Source: Alphaproteobacteria bacterium (GTDB taxonomy: Bacteria > Pseudomonadota > Alphaproteobacteria > JAAEOK01). Taken from it: DNA of 64,000 bases. A model generated the notes under the pieces. It searched no databases and was not told the DNA's origin. It saw nothing but the letters and a program-made list of their open reading frames with translations. Where the stretch lies: contig JAAEOK010000088.1 of NCBI GenBank assembly GCA_024244705.1, positions 1 to 64,000 of the forward strand, given 5' to 3'. The position numbers and the translations under genes are program-made. This document shows, in pieces, positions 19,252 through 27,508 of the stretch (position 1 is the first letter of the stretch; each line of letters starts with the position of its first letter).

Positions 19252-20960
19252 CAGTCGCTATCCTCCCACTCCTTCTGGCGTTTGCGCCAGGCCCCTACGG
19301 GTGTCGGGTAGGTCTTGTCGGTATGCAGGTCCAATATATAGGGACCCTTGGCCTCGCGGGCGCGGCCGACCGCTGCCGCGATGCCATCGGGGGTGTCGAC
19401 GCGTTCGCCATCACCGCCCATCGATTTGGCGAAGCCAACCCAATCGATACCCGGTATGTCGGTCAGGTGCTCGGGTCCCGGCCCCATCTTCGATGCGCGG
19501 AAATAGATATTTCCATAGGACTGGTTGTTCATGACCGCGACTACCAACGGGATTTCTTCACGCGCGGCGGTATGGATTTCCATGCCGTGCATCAGCATGC
19601 AGCCGTCACCGGTAGCCACCATCAGTGGCAGCTCGGGCCGAGCGAGCTTGGCGCCAATGCCAAGCGGAATAGCGCCGCCCATCGGCCCCAAATTGGTCAG
19701 CGAGAAGTGTGTGTTTTCATCGCGGATATCCCAGTACTCGGCAAACCAGGCCCGATGTGCACCGGAATCGACACACAAGACGCCGTCATCGGGGAACGCG
19801 GCACGCAGCTCCGCGACGACGCGCGCCGGATGCATCGGCACAGCGTCACTCTTCATGTCTTCGCCGCAGTAGCGGCGCGGACCCGCAGACCGTATCTTCT
19901 TCAGGAACGCCAGACGGTCGTCGCGCCCAGCCTCTAGGGCGTCCGCTCCCTCCATGCTGACCAGACGTTTCAGCGCTTCATGGGCATTTCCGACCACAGG
20001 GACATCGCTTGGCCAGGTGCGCCCTATCAGCAACGGATCGGCCTCGATATGGATCATTGCCTTGGACGGCAGCATACGGGGGTCCCACTGCATCGTGTCG
20101 CGCTGCGATAGTCCGGAGCCGATGATGATAAGCACCTCGACTTCGTCGGAACAGATGGCATCGATTGCCCAACGCGACCCTCCATAGCCGAATACGCCCA
20201 ATGCAAGAGGATGATCGTCGGGAATCAGACCCTTGCCCGACAACGTCGTTGCCACGGGTATGTCGAACCGTTCGGCGAAACTGCGAAGGGTCTTGGCGCC
20301 CCCAGCATGTTGCACACCTGGCCCAGCCAGCACGATGATTTTTCGATGTTCGGCGCCTTTCATCTGATCGACAGCGTGACCAAGCGCCGCCTCGTCGAGG
20401 CTCCGGTTCGCCGCCAATGCCGCGCCGACCGGTTGCCAGTCATCATCGATCTCAGCCTTCTGCACATCGACCGGCACTGACAGATGCACCGGTATGCGGC
20501 GTGTCAATGCATGGGTAATCGCATGACGCAGGTGATGCGGTACGACCGCGTGCGACGACAACGACAGCGACAGTCCGGTTATGCGCTGCAGCGCGTCGAC
20601 GTCATCGAGCCCGGCGCCGGATGCATCCTGGAAGCCCCCCATGCCTTCCCAACTGCGTGCCACTTCGCCACTGATTGCAAGCACCGGGCTACGGTCGGCG
20701 CGCGCCGCCGCCAGCGCCGTTACCATGTTGAGTATACCGGGGCCCCCAATGCCAAGACACACGCCCAGCCCGCCCGAAGCCCGGGCATAGCCATCGGCCA
20801 TATAGGCGGCACCGCCTTCGAATGCGGCAACGACGGTTTTCACACCCTGGGTGCCGGTAAGCGGCGGCATGAAATTGTCGTTCAGGCCGCCGAGGTCGAC
20901 GAAACAATGGTCGACACCCTGGTCGTGCAGCGCCGACACGATGTACTCGGTCACCAACAT
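19251..20960 (-). CDS. Thiamine-diphosphate-dependent enzyme (acetolactate-synthase-like)
   Basis: A 569-residue enzyme with the three-domain fold of acetolactate synthase, benzoylformate decarboxylase and relatives. The N-terminal domain has the activating Glu in VVAAFEGGAAYMADGYAR. The central domain has VLAGPGVQHAGG. The C-terminal ThDP-binding motif is GDGCMLMHGMEIHTAAREE followed by NNQSYGN. The family cleaves or joins bonds next to 2-oxoacids; the substrate cannot be read from sequence. It is coupled to the CMD gene and lies 27 bp downstream of an SMP-30-type lactonase gene, suggesting a lactone or sugar-acid pathway. Confidence 0.9.
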   Translation of the reverse strand: MLVTEYIVSALHDQGVDHCFVDLGGLNDNFMPPLTGTQGVKTVVAAFEGGAAYMADGYARASGGLGVCLGIGGPGILNMVTALAAARADRSPVLAISGEVARSWEGMGGFQDASGAGLDDVDALQRITGLSLSLSSHAVVPHHLRHAITHALTRRIPVHLSVPVDVQKAEIDDDWQPVGAALAANRSLDEAALGHAVDQMKGAEHRKIIVLAGPGVQHAGGAKTLRSFAERFDIPVATTLSGKGLIPDDHPLALGVFGYGGSRWAIDAICSDEVEVLIIIGSGLSQRDTMQWDPRMLPSKAMIHIEADPLLIGRTWPSDVPVVGNAHEALKRLVSMEGADALEAGRDDRLAFLKKIRSAGPRRYCGEDMKSDAVPMHPARVVAELRAAFPDDGVLCVDSGAHRAWFAEYWDIRDENTHFSLTNLGPMGGAIPLGIGAKLARPELPLMVATGDGCMLMHGMEIHTAAREEIPLVVAVMNNQSYGNIYFRASKMGPGPEHLTDIPGIDWVGFAKSMGGDGERVDTPDGIAAAVGRAREAKGPYILDLHTDKTYPTPVGAWRKRQKEWEDSD

Positions 20961-20987
20961 CAGATCGCCTCCTTCGACGGAATCGTA

Positions 20988-21941
20988 TTAAGAAAAGGCG
21001 AGACGTCCGCCGGGCCGCGGCCAATCCACGGCGATCAGGTGCCCGGTTCCGGAACAGGTGATGTAGGCCGTGCCGTGATCGGGACCACCGAAACAGATAT
21101 TAGTGATCATCGGGTCAGGCAGCGCCAGGTTTTCAACAGTCCGACCATTCGGCGAAATCTGCACAATGCCACCATTAATCAACGTCGCCTGACATACCCA
21201 GCCGTCGCCATCGACTGCCATTGAATCAAACAGGGTGTAGCCGGGCGCACCGTAGAACAGCTTGCCTGGATGATAATCGCCGTCCGCGTTGGCGGCGATC
21301 TTGCCGGGGCCGTCTAATTCCCATGACCAGATTCGCCCGACTTGTGTCTCGGCGACGTAGAGGCGACTACCGTCCGGTGACAACGCAATGCCGTTCGGAC
21401 TATCGAGGGGAAAGATAGCCTCGGTGATGCTGGTGCCATCGGGCTGTGCATAGTAGACCGCCGTGCGGTCGCTCTCCCGCTCGGTGCGGATGCCGTGATC
21501 GGTAAACCAGAAGCCGCCGGTCTCATCGAAGATGATGTCGTTTGGACCCCTTAGCGGGTGCCCGTCGCACGCAGTGTAAATCTTTCTGACCTCGCCGGTG
21601 GCGAGATCGACCCGATCAATGCTGCCGCCCGAATAGCTCGGCGGCGCCACCAAACCAAATACCAACAGGTCCCCTTTTTTATAAAACGAAAAACTACCGC
21701 CGTTGTTGCAGACATAGGCTGCGCCGTCTGGTCCGATCGCCGCGCCGTTGGGTCCACCGCCCAGTTCAGCAATGCGTTCAATACGACCGTCCGGTGACAC
21801 CCGGACCAGCGTGCCGGCGGCGATTTCGGTCACTAATATAGATCCGTCCGCCATGGCAATCGGCCCTTCAGGAAAGGCTAAGCCAGTAGCAACGGTCCGA
21901 ATTGACGTAGATGTCGAGGTTACAGCGCCGTCAGAAGTCAT
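20988..21941 (-). CDS. SMP-30/gluconolactonase/LRE family protein
   Basis: A 317-residue six-bladed beta-propeller of the SMP-30/gluconolactonase family, metal-dependent lactonases that open sugar or other lactones. Typical segments are GLAFPEGPIAMADGSILVTEI, GGPNGAAIGPDGAAYVCNNGG, LRGPNDIIFDETGGFWFTDHG and SPNGIALSPDGSRLYVAET, which supply the Glu, Asn and Asp metal ligands. No signal peptide is visible. It is the first gene of the cassette, directly downstream of the glcD-leader duplicate. The true substrate is unknown. Confidence 0.88.
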   Translation of the reverse strand: MTSDGAVTSTSTSIRTVATGLAFPEGPIAMADGSILVTEIAAGTLVRVSPDGRIERIAELGGGPNGAAIGPDGAAYVCNNGGSFSFYKKGDLLVFGLVAPPSYSGGSIDRVDLATGEVRKIYTACDGHPLRGPNDIIFDETGGFWFTDHGIRTERESDRTAVYYAQPDGTSITEAIFPLDSPNGIALSPDGSRLYVAETQVGRIWSWELDGPGKIAANADGDYHPGKLFYGAPGYTLFDSMAVDGDGWVCQATLINGGIVQISPNGRTVENLALPDPMITNICFGGPDHGTAYITCSGTGHLIAVDWPRPGGRLAFS

Positions 21942-22129
21942 TGCATATTCCGGGCAATACCGGCATTGGCATGACCAACAACGCCGCTACGTCGAACTTC
22001 ACCCCTGGCATCCTTTTCGACGGTAACAATACCGGTAATCACCTGAGCGCCGGTCACGATCTCGTTCAAATCGGCGACGATCGCCTGGCGCCTAGCGATG
22101 ATGTCCTGATCGGGATCGGGCATCTTCAT
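21938..22129 (-). pseudogene. Truncated glcD 5' fragment
   Basis: A short frame of 63 codons whose first ~25 residues copy the GlcD N-terminus and whose remainder quickly loses similarity (a faint GIVTVEKDARG resembles GlcD GIIVEEDERR). It has no FAD-binding domain and cannot be functional glycolate oxidase. It marks the duplicated border of the three-gene cassette. Confidence 0.7.
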
Positions 22130-22249
22130 CGTCGAAGGCTCCCACGGCTAGCGAAGAAACGGCGCGCCGATTTCGGCCGCCGGCTCTATGGTAAGCCGAA
22201 TTGGTATCGAGGCAAGCTGCGGATAAAAAAATCGCGCCACCGGGGCGCG
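22049..22249. repeat. Direct repeat copy B (duplicate of glcD leader and first codons)
   Basis: Second copy of the 18465-18667 segment, in the same orientation. It includes an ATG at 22129 that would encode MKMPDPDQDIIARR followed by ADLNEIVTG, nearly identical to the GlcD N-terminus, and its outer end overlaps the intact rpmJ terminator. The homology fades just beyond the duplicated codons. Confidence 0.85.
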
Positions 22250-22251
22250 AT
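22224..22251 (-). terminator. Rho-independent terminator of rpmJ
   Basis: On the minus strand, ATCGCGCC and GGCGCGAT (plus coordinates 22231-22238 and 22244-22251) form a perfect 8-bp stem with a 5-base loop, followed by a run of T (A-tract at 22225-22231 on the plus strand). It lies 26 bp after the rpmJ stop. Confidence 0.88.
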
Positions 22252-22276
22252 CCTGGACCGGCGAAACCGGGCGAAA

Positions 22277-22402
22277 TTATCCCTGACGCGCCTTGAAACG
22301 CGGGTTGCGCTTGTTGATGACATATACGCGACCATGACGGCGCACGACGCGGCAATTCTTGTCGCGCTTTTTCGCCGATTTGAGCGAATGTAAAACCTTC
22401 AT
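22277..22402 (-). CDS. rpmJ: 50S ribosomal protein L36
   Basis: A 41-residue ribosomal protein, bL36: [17 protein letters not shown], then [24 protein letters not shown]. This is the typical alphaproteobacterial stand-alone L36 form, which keeps only part of the zinc ligands (Cys-17 and His-23 are visible). The gene is monocistronic: a terminator follows immediately, and the upstream gene is separated by its own terminator. It is too short for most automatic ORF cutoffs but the match is unmistakable. Confidence 0.95.
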   Translation of the reverse strand: MKVLHSLKSAKKRDKNCRVVRRHGRVYVINKRNPRFKARQG

Positions 22403-22527
22403 TTTCGTGCGTCCGTGCGTAGCATTCCAAAGGACGCGGGAACATAGGGGCGCCCGCGGCCGATGTCAACATCGGGCAGTGGCCGGGCGGCTCTTCCAAC
22501 AACGAACACCGATCGCCACCGGCCGTA

Positions 22528-22561
22528 AGAAAACCGCCCGGGCGAGAGGCTGCCCGGGCGG
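22528..22561 (-). terminator. Rho-independent terminator of the beta-propeller gene
   Basis: Perfect 10-bp arms CCGCCCGGGC (22534-22543) and GCCCGGGCGG (22552-22561) with an 8-base loop. On the minus strand the stem is followed by TTTTC. It lies 28 bp after the stop codon of the beta-propeller gene. Confidence 0.82.
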
Positions 22562-22588
22562 AGATCTCGTCATCCGATCAGGGTCGAA

Positions 22589-23773
22589 TTAGTGACCGGC
22601 CAAATGGTTCCATTCCGGCAGCAGAATAATGCTGTTCGGGTTGAAGCCCATTTCCTTCAGCGTATCGACCGATCCGATCACCTCTTCCTTTTCGAGATCG
22701 ATCACCGTGACCGAACCGTCGCTCATCCCCGGCAAGTTGAGCAGCGTGTTCTGGACAAACGCCAGCTTCCAATCCTTGGTGAACGCCACATGGTGAGCGC
22801 CTTGCGCGGTCGGCAATGTTTTCGTCAGTTTCGGTTTGGCGGGGTCGCCCGAAATGTCGAAGACATGAAAATGGCCCGGATTGGCCGTCGTCACGTAGAG
22901 GCGCGAGGAATCGTCGTTGAAATATATCTCCAACGGCACGCCGGCTTCCTGGGGACCGAAGTCATGCGCCTGGGCGACGACGAAGTCGCCCTTGTCGGCG
23001 TCCCAGCTCGCGGTCCACAGAGAACCCCCATACATGTTCGTGACGTAGGCCACCGGCGGATTCGCGCCGGGCACGAATAGGATCTCCACCGGCGCCTCGC
23101 CGGCCGGCGACGGTTTGCTGGACACCTTATAGGACTTGAGCGGTTTCCCGGTGCTGGCCTCGATCGCGGTGATGGTTTCGCCGGGATCGCCAAGGTCCGC
23201 GGCGTTTACCGTGCTGCTGATGAGCAGACGGTCGATGCCGTCACTGACGGCGATGCCATGGGGATATTTTTCCGGGGTCGAAATATTGCGGACGATCTCG
23301 TCGGTCTCCGCATTCCCTTCGACCACCGTGTTCGATCCCATGCAGGTCACCCACCAGGTCTTGTTGTCGGCGGAGAAAATAATATCCTCCTGAACGGTGC
23401 AGCCGGGGGTGTCGAGCCGCTTGAGGCGATAGGGGTTCTGCGACACGTCGATGACGTGCATCGCGGGCTGGCCGAGCGCCGTCAGATAGATCTTCGACAT
23501 GTCCCGGTTATAGAACAGATGGTGGGCGACCAAATCCGCCGGCAGCGGGATATCGACCAGAATGTTGCCGAAATTGTCGGATTGCGGATCGACATCGATG
23601 ATGGCGATCCCCTCGCGGCGCGCCTGCGGGGCGATCGCATTCTTCAACGCCTTGAGCGATTCCGGCGATTTGGTCTCGTAGTTCATCATTGCGAGTATCT
23701 CGGCGTCCGCAGTCGCAGACAGCATCAGGCCCGCCGCGCATGTTGCAACGCCGAGAAATCTTGTGATATTCAT
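22589..23773 (-). CDS. Exported YncE-like beta-propeller protein
   Basis: A 394-residue secreted protein with a signal peptide (MNITRFLGVATCAAGLMLSATADA) and repeated beta-propeller blades, such as GNILVDIPLPADLVAHHLFYN, KIYLTALGQPAMHVIDV, YPHGIAVSDGIDRLLISS and GSVTVIDLEKEEVIGSVDTL. It resembles YncE/quinoprotein-type seven-bladed propellers without an obvious catalytic motif. GGAGGAATT before the ATG at 23773 fixes the start; a frame extension upstream lacks the signal peptide. It is divergent from the cupredoxin-like/membrane protein pair, which may share its regulation. Function unknown. Confidence 0.8.
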   Translation of the reverse strand: MNITRFLGVATCAAGLMLSATADAEILAMMNYETKSPESLKALKNAIAPQARREGIAIIDVDPQSDNFGNILVDIPLPADLVAHHLFYNRDMSKIYLTALGQPAMHVIDVSQNPYRLKRLDTPGCTVQEDIIFSADNKTWWVTCMGSNTVVEGNAETDEIVRNISTPEKYPHGIAVSDGIDRLLISSTVNAADLGDPGETITAIEASTGKPLKSYKVSSKPSPAGEAPVEILFVPGANPPVAYVTNMYGGSLWTASWDADKGDFVVAQAHDFGPQEAGVPLEIYFNDDSSRLYVTTANPGHFHVFDISGDPAKPKLTKTLPTAQGAHHVAFTKDWKLAFVQNTLLNLPGMSDGSVTVIDLEKEEVIGSVDTLKEMGFNPNSIILLPEWNHLAGH

Positions 23774-24014
23774 AATTCCTCCAAATTCTCGATTGAACCA
23801 TTCCGCCGCCACTCAGGCGATGAATGCGGCGGCATTTGCCGTGGCCGACCCTCCATTTAGGCATAGCGCCTAGAAAACCGGCTTTTAATCAACCCTCGCG
23901 GCCAACACGCTGGTTCCCATCGCCGATCGGCGATTCACTGCATTTTCCCAGTTTTGTCAACGGGTGACAAGATTCGTCGTATCGCGGATAATCGCGGCCC
24001 AACGAGGCGAAATC

Positions 24015-24443
24015 ATGGTTGAAATGGATGTCTTGCCGGAAGGAAAACGTCGTTCCATGACTCTCTTTGCCGACTGGTCTCGCCGCCTACGGCCGGCATT
24101 CGCGGGATCGGCGATGGCCATTCTGATCGCGTCCGCCGGGGCGCCGGTATTCGCCGACGATCCGGCGGAGAAGATGTTCGAACTCGATATTGTAGATGAT
24201 CGGCTTGCCGATTCGGATAGGCCCCTGCGGGTCGGCGAAGGCGATCGGGTGACGCTGATTTGGACCACGGACAGAACCGCGGACATCCACCTCCACGGCT
24301 ACAACGTCAAAGCGGCGGTCGAACCCGGTCAGGCGACCGAAATGAGCCTGACCGCGAACGCCACCGGGCGGTTCCCCATCACCACCCATGGGTCGGATGG
24401 CGCGCACCTCACGTTGCAGTACCTTGAAGTTCATCCGCGCTGA
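24015..24443 (+). CDS. Exported cupredoxin-like protein
   Basis: A protein of about 142 residues with a signal peptide ending in SAGAPVFADD and a small beta-sandwich domain. The segments GDRVTLIWTTDRTADIHLHGYNVKAAVEPGQ and GRFPITTHGSDGAHLTLQYLEVHPR follow the cupredoxin-like pattern, with His residues that may bind copper. A second start at 24057 gives a more compact signal peptide; the first has the better spaced ribosome site (GAGG). It is 19 bp upstream of the large membrane protein gene and likely works with it at the membrane. Confidence 0.7.
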   Translation: MVEMDVLPEGKRRSMTLFADWSRRLRPAFAGSAMAILIASAGAPVFADDPAEKMFELDIVDDRLADSDRPLRVGEGDRVTLIWTTDRTADIHLHGYNVKAAVEPGQATEMSLTANATGRFPITTHGSDGAHLTLQYLEVHPR

Positions 24444-24462
24444 GACCAGCCGCCTCGGATAA

Positions 24463-25965
24463 ATGCGCATTCGCCGTACGATAGTGTCGCTTGCGGGCGG
24501 CCTGCTGCTGCTGCCGGCCGCCGCCGCCGCCCATGGTTTTGGCGCGCGCTACGATCTGCCGGTTCCGTTGTCGATGTATATCTGGGGAGCGGCCGCGACC
24601 GTCGGCCTGTCGTTCGTCCTGGCCGGCTTTTTCTTGCGCAGATCGGTCAGATCCACCGCCTATCCGACCTACGATCTACTGCGGATCGCGCCGCTCGGGT
24701 GGCTGGCCCATCCGGTGGTCCTGGAGGCGGTGCGTGCAATTGCGGTCGCCCTATATCTTGTCATCGTCGTCGCCGGTTTCGGCGGCGATCAGAACCCGTT
24801 CAAGAACATCGCGCCAACCGCGGTCTGGGTAATCTGGTGGGTCGGCCTGGCCTATGTTTCGTCGCTCTGCGGCGACCTCTGGGCCTTGGTCAATCCATTG
24901 GCATCGATGTTTCGCTGGACCGAGGACATGTGGCGCGCCATCAGCGGACGCGAGCTTTGCCTCGGCCGGCCGTGGCCCAAGGCCTGGGGCGTGTGGCCGG
25001 GGGCGGCACTTTTCCTCGCCTTCGCGTGGTGCGAATTGGTCTGGAGCGGCGCCGACCGGCCCTCCGGCCTGGCCACTATCATGGTCATCTACGCCGTTAT
25101 CTCGTGGGCCGGTATGGTGGTCTTCGGCAGGCAGGCCTGGCTCGCTCATGGCGACGCTTTTGCCTTGGTGTTCGGCCTCTTCGCCCGTTTTTCCCCGACC
25201 GAGACGGCGGTTCGAGACCGGCGCCGCGAATTTCGCCTGCGACCCTACGCGGTCGGCCTGTTGGTCGACAAGCCGGTTCCCGTTTCGATGGTCTATCTCG
25301 CCCTGCTCGTGCTGGCGACGGTGTCCTTCGACGGTTTCGCCGAGACGCCGGCGTGGCAAGCGACGCTGCAATGGTTCGTCACCACACCGCCATTGGCCGG
25401 GTTCCTGTTCGACCTTCAGACCGGTGGATTCGCGCCCGGGGCATTGCTCGCCACCGCCGCGCTCATCCTCGTGCCGGCGATGTTTTTCGTCGTATTTCTG
25501 GGGTTCTGCAAATTGATGGCAGTCTGCGCGCGTCGCGTCGGCGATAGCGGCGATGCCCGTGACGACCGACATCCGGTGATCGAGCTCGCCGGCCTTTTCG
25601 TCCTCACCCTGGTTCCGATTGCCGTCGCCTACCACCTAGCTCACTATCTGTCCTATCTCGCGATCGCCGGACAATATGCGATCCCTCTCGCATCCGACCC
25701 GTTCGGCGCCGGATGGGATCTTTTTGGCACCAAACTCTATTTCATCAATATCGCGATTATCAACGCGCGGATCGTCTGGTACGTGTCGGTTACGGCCATT
25801 GTTCTCGGCCACGTCATCGCAGTCTATCTCGCCCATGCGATGGCGCTGCGAACCTACTCGACCAATCGGGCGGCCATCGCCAGCCAGATACCGATGGTCG
25901 CCCTGATGATCGGTTACACGATGCTGAGCCTATGGATCGTGGCCCAGCCGATCGTCCAGGAATGA
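24463..25965 (+). CDS. Polytopic inner-membrane protein, family often labelled fenitrothion-hydrolase-like
   Basis: A 500-residue membrane protein with about 12 hydrophobic segments. It opens AAAAHGFGARYDLPVPLSMYIWGAAATVGLSFVLAG, the conserved HGFGxRYDLPVP start of a family that I recall being annotated as fenitrothion hydrolase in many genomes, without known function in most. Other features are LCGDLWALVNPL and FGTKLYFINIAIINARIVWYV. A preceding cupredoxin-like gene (19-bp gap) suggests a metal or redox role at the membrane. I would not assume pesticide hydrolysis. Confidence 0.7.
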   Translation: MRIRRTIVSLAGGLLLLPAAAAAHGFGARYDLPVPLSMYIWGAAATVGLSFVLAGFFLRRSVRSTAYPTYDLLRIAPLGWLAHPVVLEAVRAIAVALYLVIVVAGFGGDQNPFKNIAPTAVWVIWWVGLAYVSSLCGDLWALVNPLASMFRWTEDMWRAISGRELCLGRPWPKAWGVWPGAALFLAFAWCELVWSGADRPSGLATIMVIYAVISWAGMVVFGRQAWLAHGDAFALVFGLFARFSPTETAVRDRRREFRLRPYAVGLLVDKPVPVSMVYLALLVLATVSFDGFAETPAWQATLQWFVTTPPLAGFLFDLQTGGFAPGALLATAALILVPAMFFVVFLGFCKLMAVCARRVGDSGDARDDRHPVIELAGLFVLTLVPIAVAYHLAHYLSYLAIAGQYAIPLASDPFGAGWDLFGTKLYFINIAIINARIVWYVSVTAIVLGHVIAVYLAHAMALRTYSTNRAAIASQIPMVALMIGYTMLSLWIVAQPIVQE

Positions 25966-26090
25966 CCTCGGCGATGAATCTTTTGGTTGCACGAAAATTC
26001 GCGCGGGCGAACAATACGGTTGCTGCGCGGCGCCCGACCGGTCCGGGGGCCGCTGCGGCCGGTAGGGGTCAACACGGAGCGACGGTCGGC

Positions 26091-26534
26091 ATGTCGGGTG
26101 ATTTGAAATCCGCACAAAGCGACTATGTTCTCGAGGATCAAGTCGGCTATCTCCTGCGCCGCGCGCACCAACGGGCGACGGCAATATTCATGGAAGCGAT
26201 GGCTGAGTTTGAACTGACGCCGCGGCAATTCTCCGCCTTGGTCAAGGTGATGCAACAGGATCTGGTGTCACAGAATGAATTGGGACGGTTGATCGCGGTG
26301 GACCCGGCGACCATGCAAGGGGTCGTGCGCCGATTGGGCCAACGTGGCTTGATGACGCGACGGCCCGACCCCGATGATCGACGGCGCATTCTGTTGTCGC
26401 TGACCGCTGCCGGGCAACGGGTGGCGGAACGCGCGCTCTCCGCCGGCGGTCAACGGATTACCAGCGAAACGTTGGCCCCACTCCGTGCGGAGGAGCGCAA
26501 ATCGTTTCTTCGCCTACTCAAGAAACTGAACTGA
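26091..26534 (+). CDS. MarR family transcriptional regulator
   Basis: A 147-residue winged-helix regulator: QVGYLLRRAHQRATAIFMEAMAEFELTPRQFSALVKVM, then the HTH ELGRLIAVDPATMQGVVRRLGQRGLMTRRPDPDDRRRILLSLTAAGQ. MarR proteins usually repress nearby catabolic genes and release DNA on binding an aromatic ligand. It is 119 bp upstream of the xanthine-dehydrogenase-family operon on the same strand. The start at 26091 was chosen because sequence upstream to 25974 is atypical; a longer form is possible. Confidence 0.9.
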   Translation: MSGDLKSAQSDYVLEDQVGYLLRRAHQRATAIFMEAMAEFELTPRQFSALVKVMQQDLVSQNELGRLIAVDPATMQGVVRRLGQRGLMTRRPDPDDRRRILLSLTAAGQRVAERALSAGGQRITSETLAPLRAEERKSFLRLLKKLN

Positions 26535-26587
26535 ACCGGATGTCGCATGCCTGGACTTGAAGAGACTTCAAACCAGGCGTAAAGTCA

Positions 26588-26599
26588 TATGTACACATA
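26588..26599. promoter_or_regulatory. Candidate MarR operator upstream of the N-heterocycle operon
   Basis: TATGT-AC-ACATA is a short palindrome midway between the MarR gene and the operon start. It sits in the AT-richest part of the intergenic region. The assignment rests on symmetry and position only. Confidence 0.35.
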
Positions 26600-26653
26600 C
26601 GATGTAATTCGACCTTTCGTCAGTCGATCAGAGGGCTAGGCAGTTCATCCGAT

Positions 26654-27508
26654 ATGGGTACTTACCATCGTCCGATTGAAATTGCGGATGCGTTGACCGC
26701 GTTGAGCGCAGGGCCGCTTGAAATCCTCGCCGGCGGCACCGACTACTATCCAAGTCGGGTCGGTAAACCGCTGATCGAGGATGTCCTGGACATCAGTGCG
26801 CTCGCTGATCTCCGTGGCATCGTCGAACGCGACGATCACTGGCTGATCGGTGCTCTTTCGACCTGGCGCGACTTGATGATGACGGAATTGCCGCCCTGCT
26901 TCGATGGCTTGAAGACGGCGGCGCGCGAGATCGGCGGTCTCCAAGTTCAAAACCGCGGCACGATTTGCGGAAACTTCTGCAACGCCTCGCCGGCCGCTGA
27001 TGGGATGCCGCCACTGTTGACGCTTGATGCCCGCGTGCAACTGGCCTCCCTGTCGGGCGCGCGCAGTCTGCGGCTCGAAGATTTTGTCCTGGCCAATCGC
27101 CGGACGGCGCGCCGGTCCGATGAATTGGTCACCAACTTGATAATTCCCAAACCGCCCCTCGGCACCGCGAGCACGTTTCAAAAGCTGGGCGCTCGAAAAT
27201 ACCTGGTGATCTCGATCGCCATGGTGGCGGTGACGATTTCACCGGACAGCGACAGCCGGGTTGCCGAAGCTCACGTCGCGATCGGCGCATGTTCGCCGGT
27301 GGCCCGCCGCCTGCCGGAATTGGAAGCGGCCCTGATCGGCCAGCCTTGCGACGCCAACCTGGGTGCGGTGGTGGCCGCTGCCCACTTGGAGGACCTCAAC
27401 CCGATCGACGATGTCCGCGGCACCGGCAGCTATCGCCGCGACGCGGCACTGACCCTGGTCAAGCGTGCGCTTTCGGCGATTGGTGTCGACATGAGGGTGA
27501 GGTCATGA
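26654..27508 (+). CDS. Xanthine dehydrogenase family FAD-binding subunit (CoxM-like)
   Basis: A 284-residue FAD subunit of a molybdenum hydroxylase. The FAD-binding PCMH-type signatures are LEILAGGTDYYPSRVGKP and RGTICGNFCNASPAADGMPPL, and the C-terminal CO-dehydrogenase flavoprotein domain is VAVTISPDSDSRVAEAHVAIGACSPVARR. It carries electrons from the FeS centres to an acceptor. Its stop overlaps the start of the next gene (ATGA), which encodes the fused FeS and molybdenum subunits. Confidence 0.92.
   Translation: MGTYHRPIEIADALTALSAGPLEILAGGTDYYPSRVGKPLIEDVLDISALADLRGIVERDDHWLIGALSTWRDLMMTELPPCFDGLKTAAREIGGLQVQNRGTICGNFCNASPAADGMPPLLTLDARVQLASLSGARSLRLEDFVLANRRTARRSDELVTNLIIPKPPLGTASTFQKLGARKYLVISIAMVAVTISPDSDSRVAEAHVAIGACSPVARRLPELEAALIGQPCDANLGAVVAAAHLEDLNPIDDVRGTGSYRRDAALTLVKRALSAIGVDMRVRS

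Larger units (their letters stand above)
21942..22276. other. Gap between the SMP-30 gene and rpmJ holding a glcD leader duplicate and a terminator
   Basis: The stretch contains a glcD 5' fragment with its leader (direct repeat copy B, 22049-22249) and the rpmJ terminator. The remaining ~100 bp next to the SMP-30 start presumably carry that operon's leader; no clear promoter boxes are visible. Confidence 0.6.

Noticed and set aside
27289-27504. Upstream extension of the molybdenum hydroxylase
   Set aside because: It overlaps the FAD-subunit gene out of frame; the ATG at 27505 gives the proper FeS-domain start and a typical ATGA overlap.
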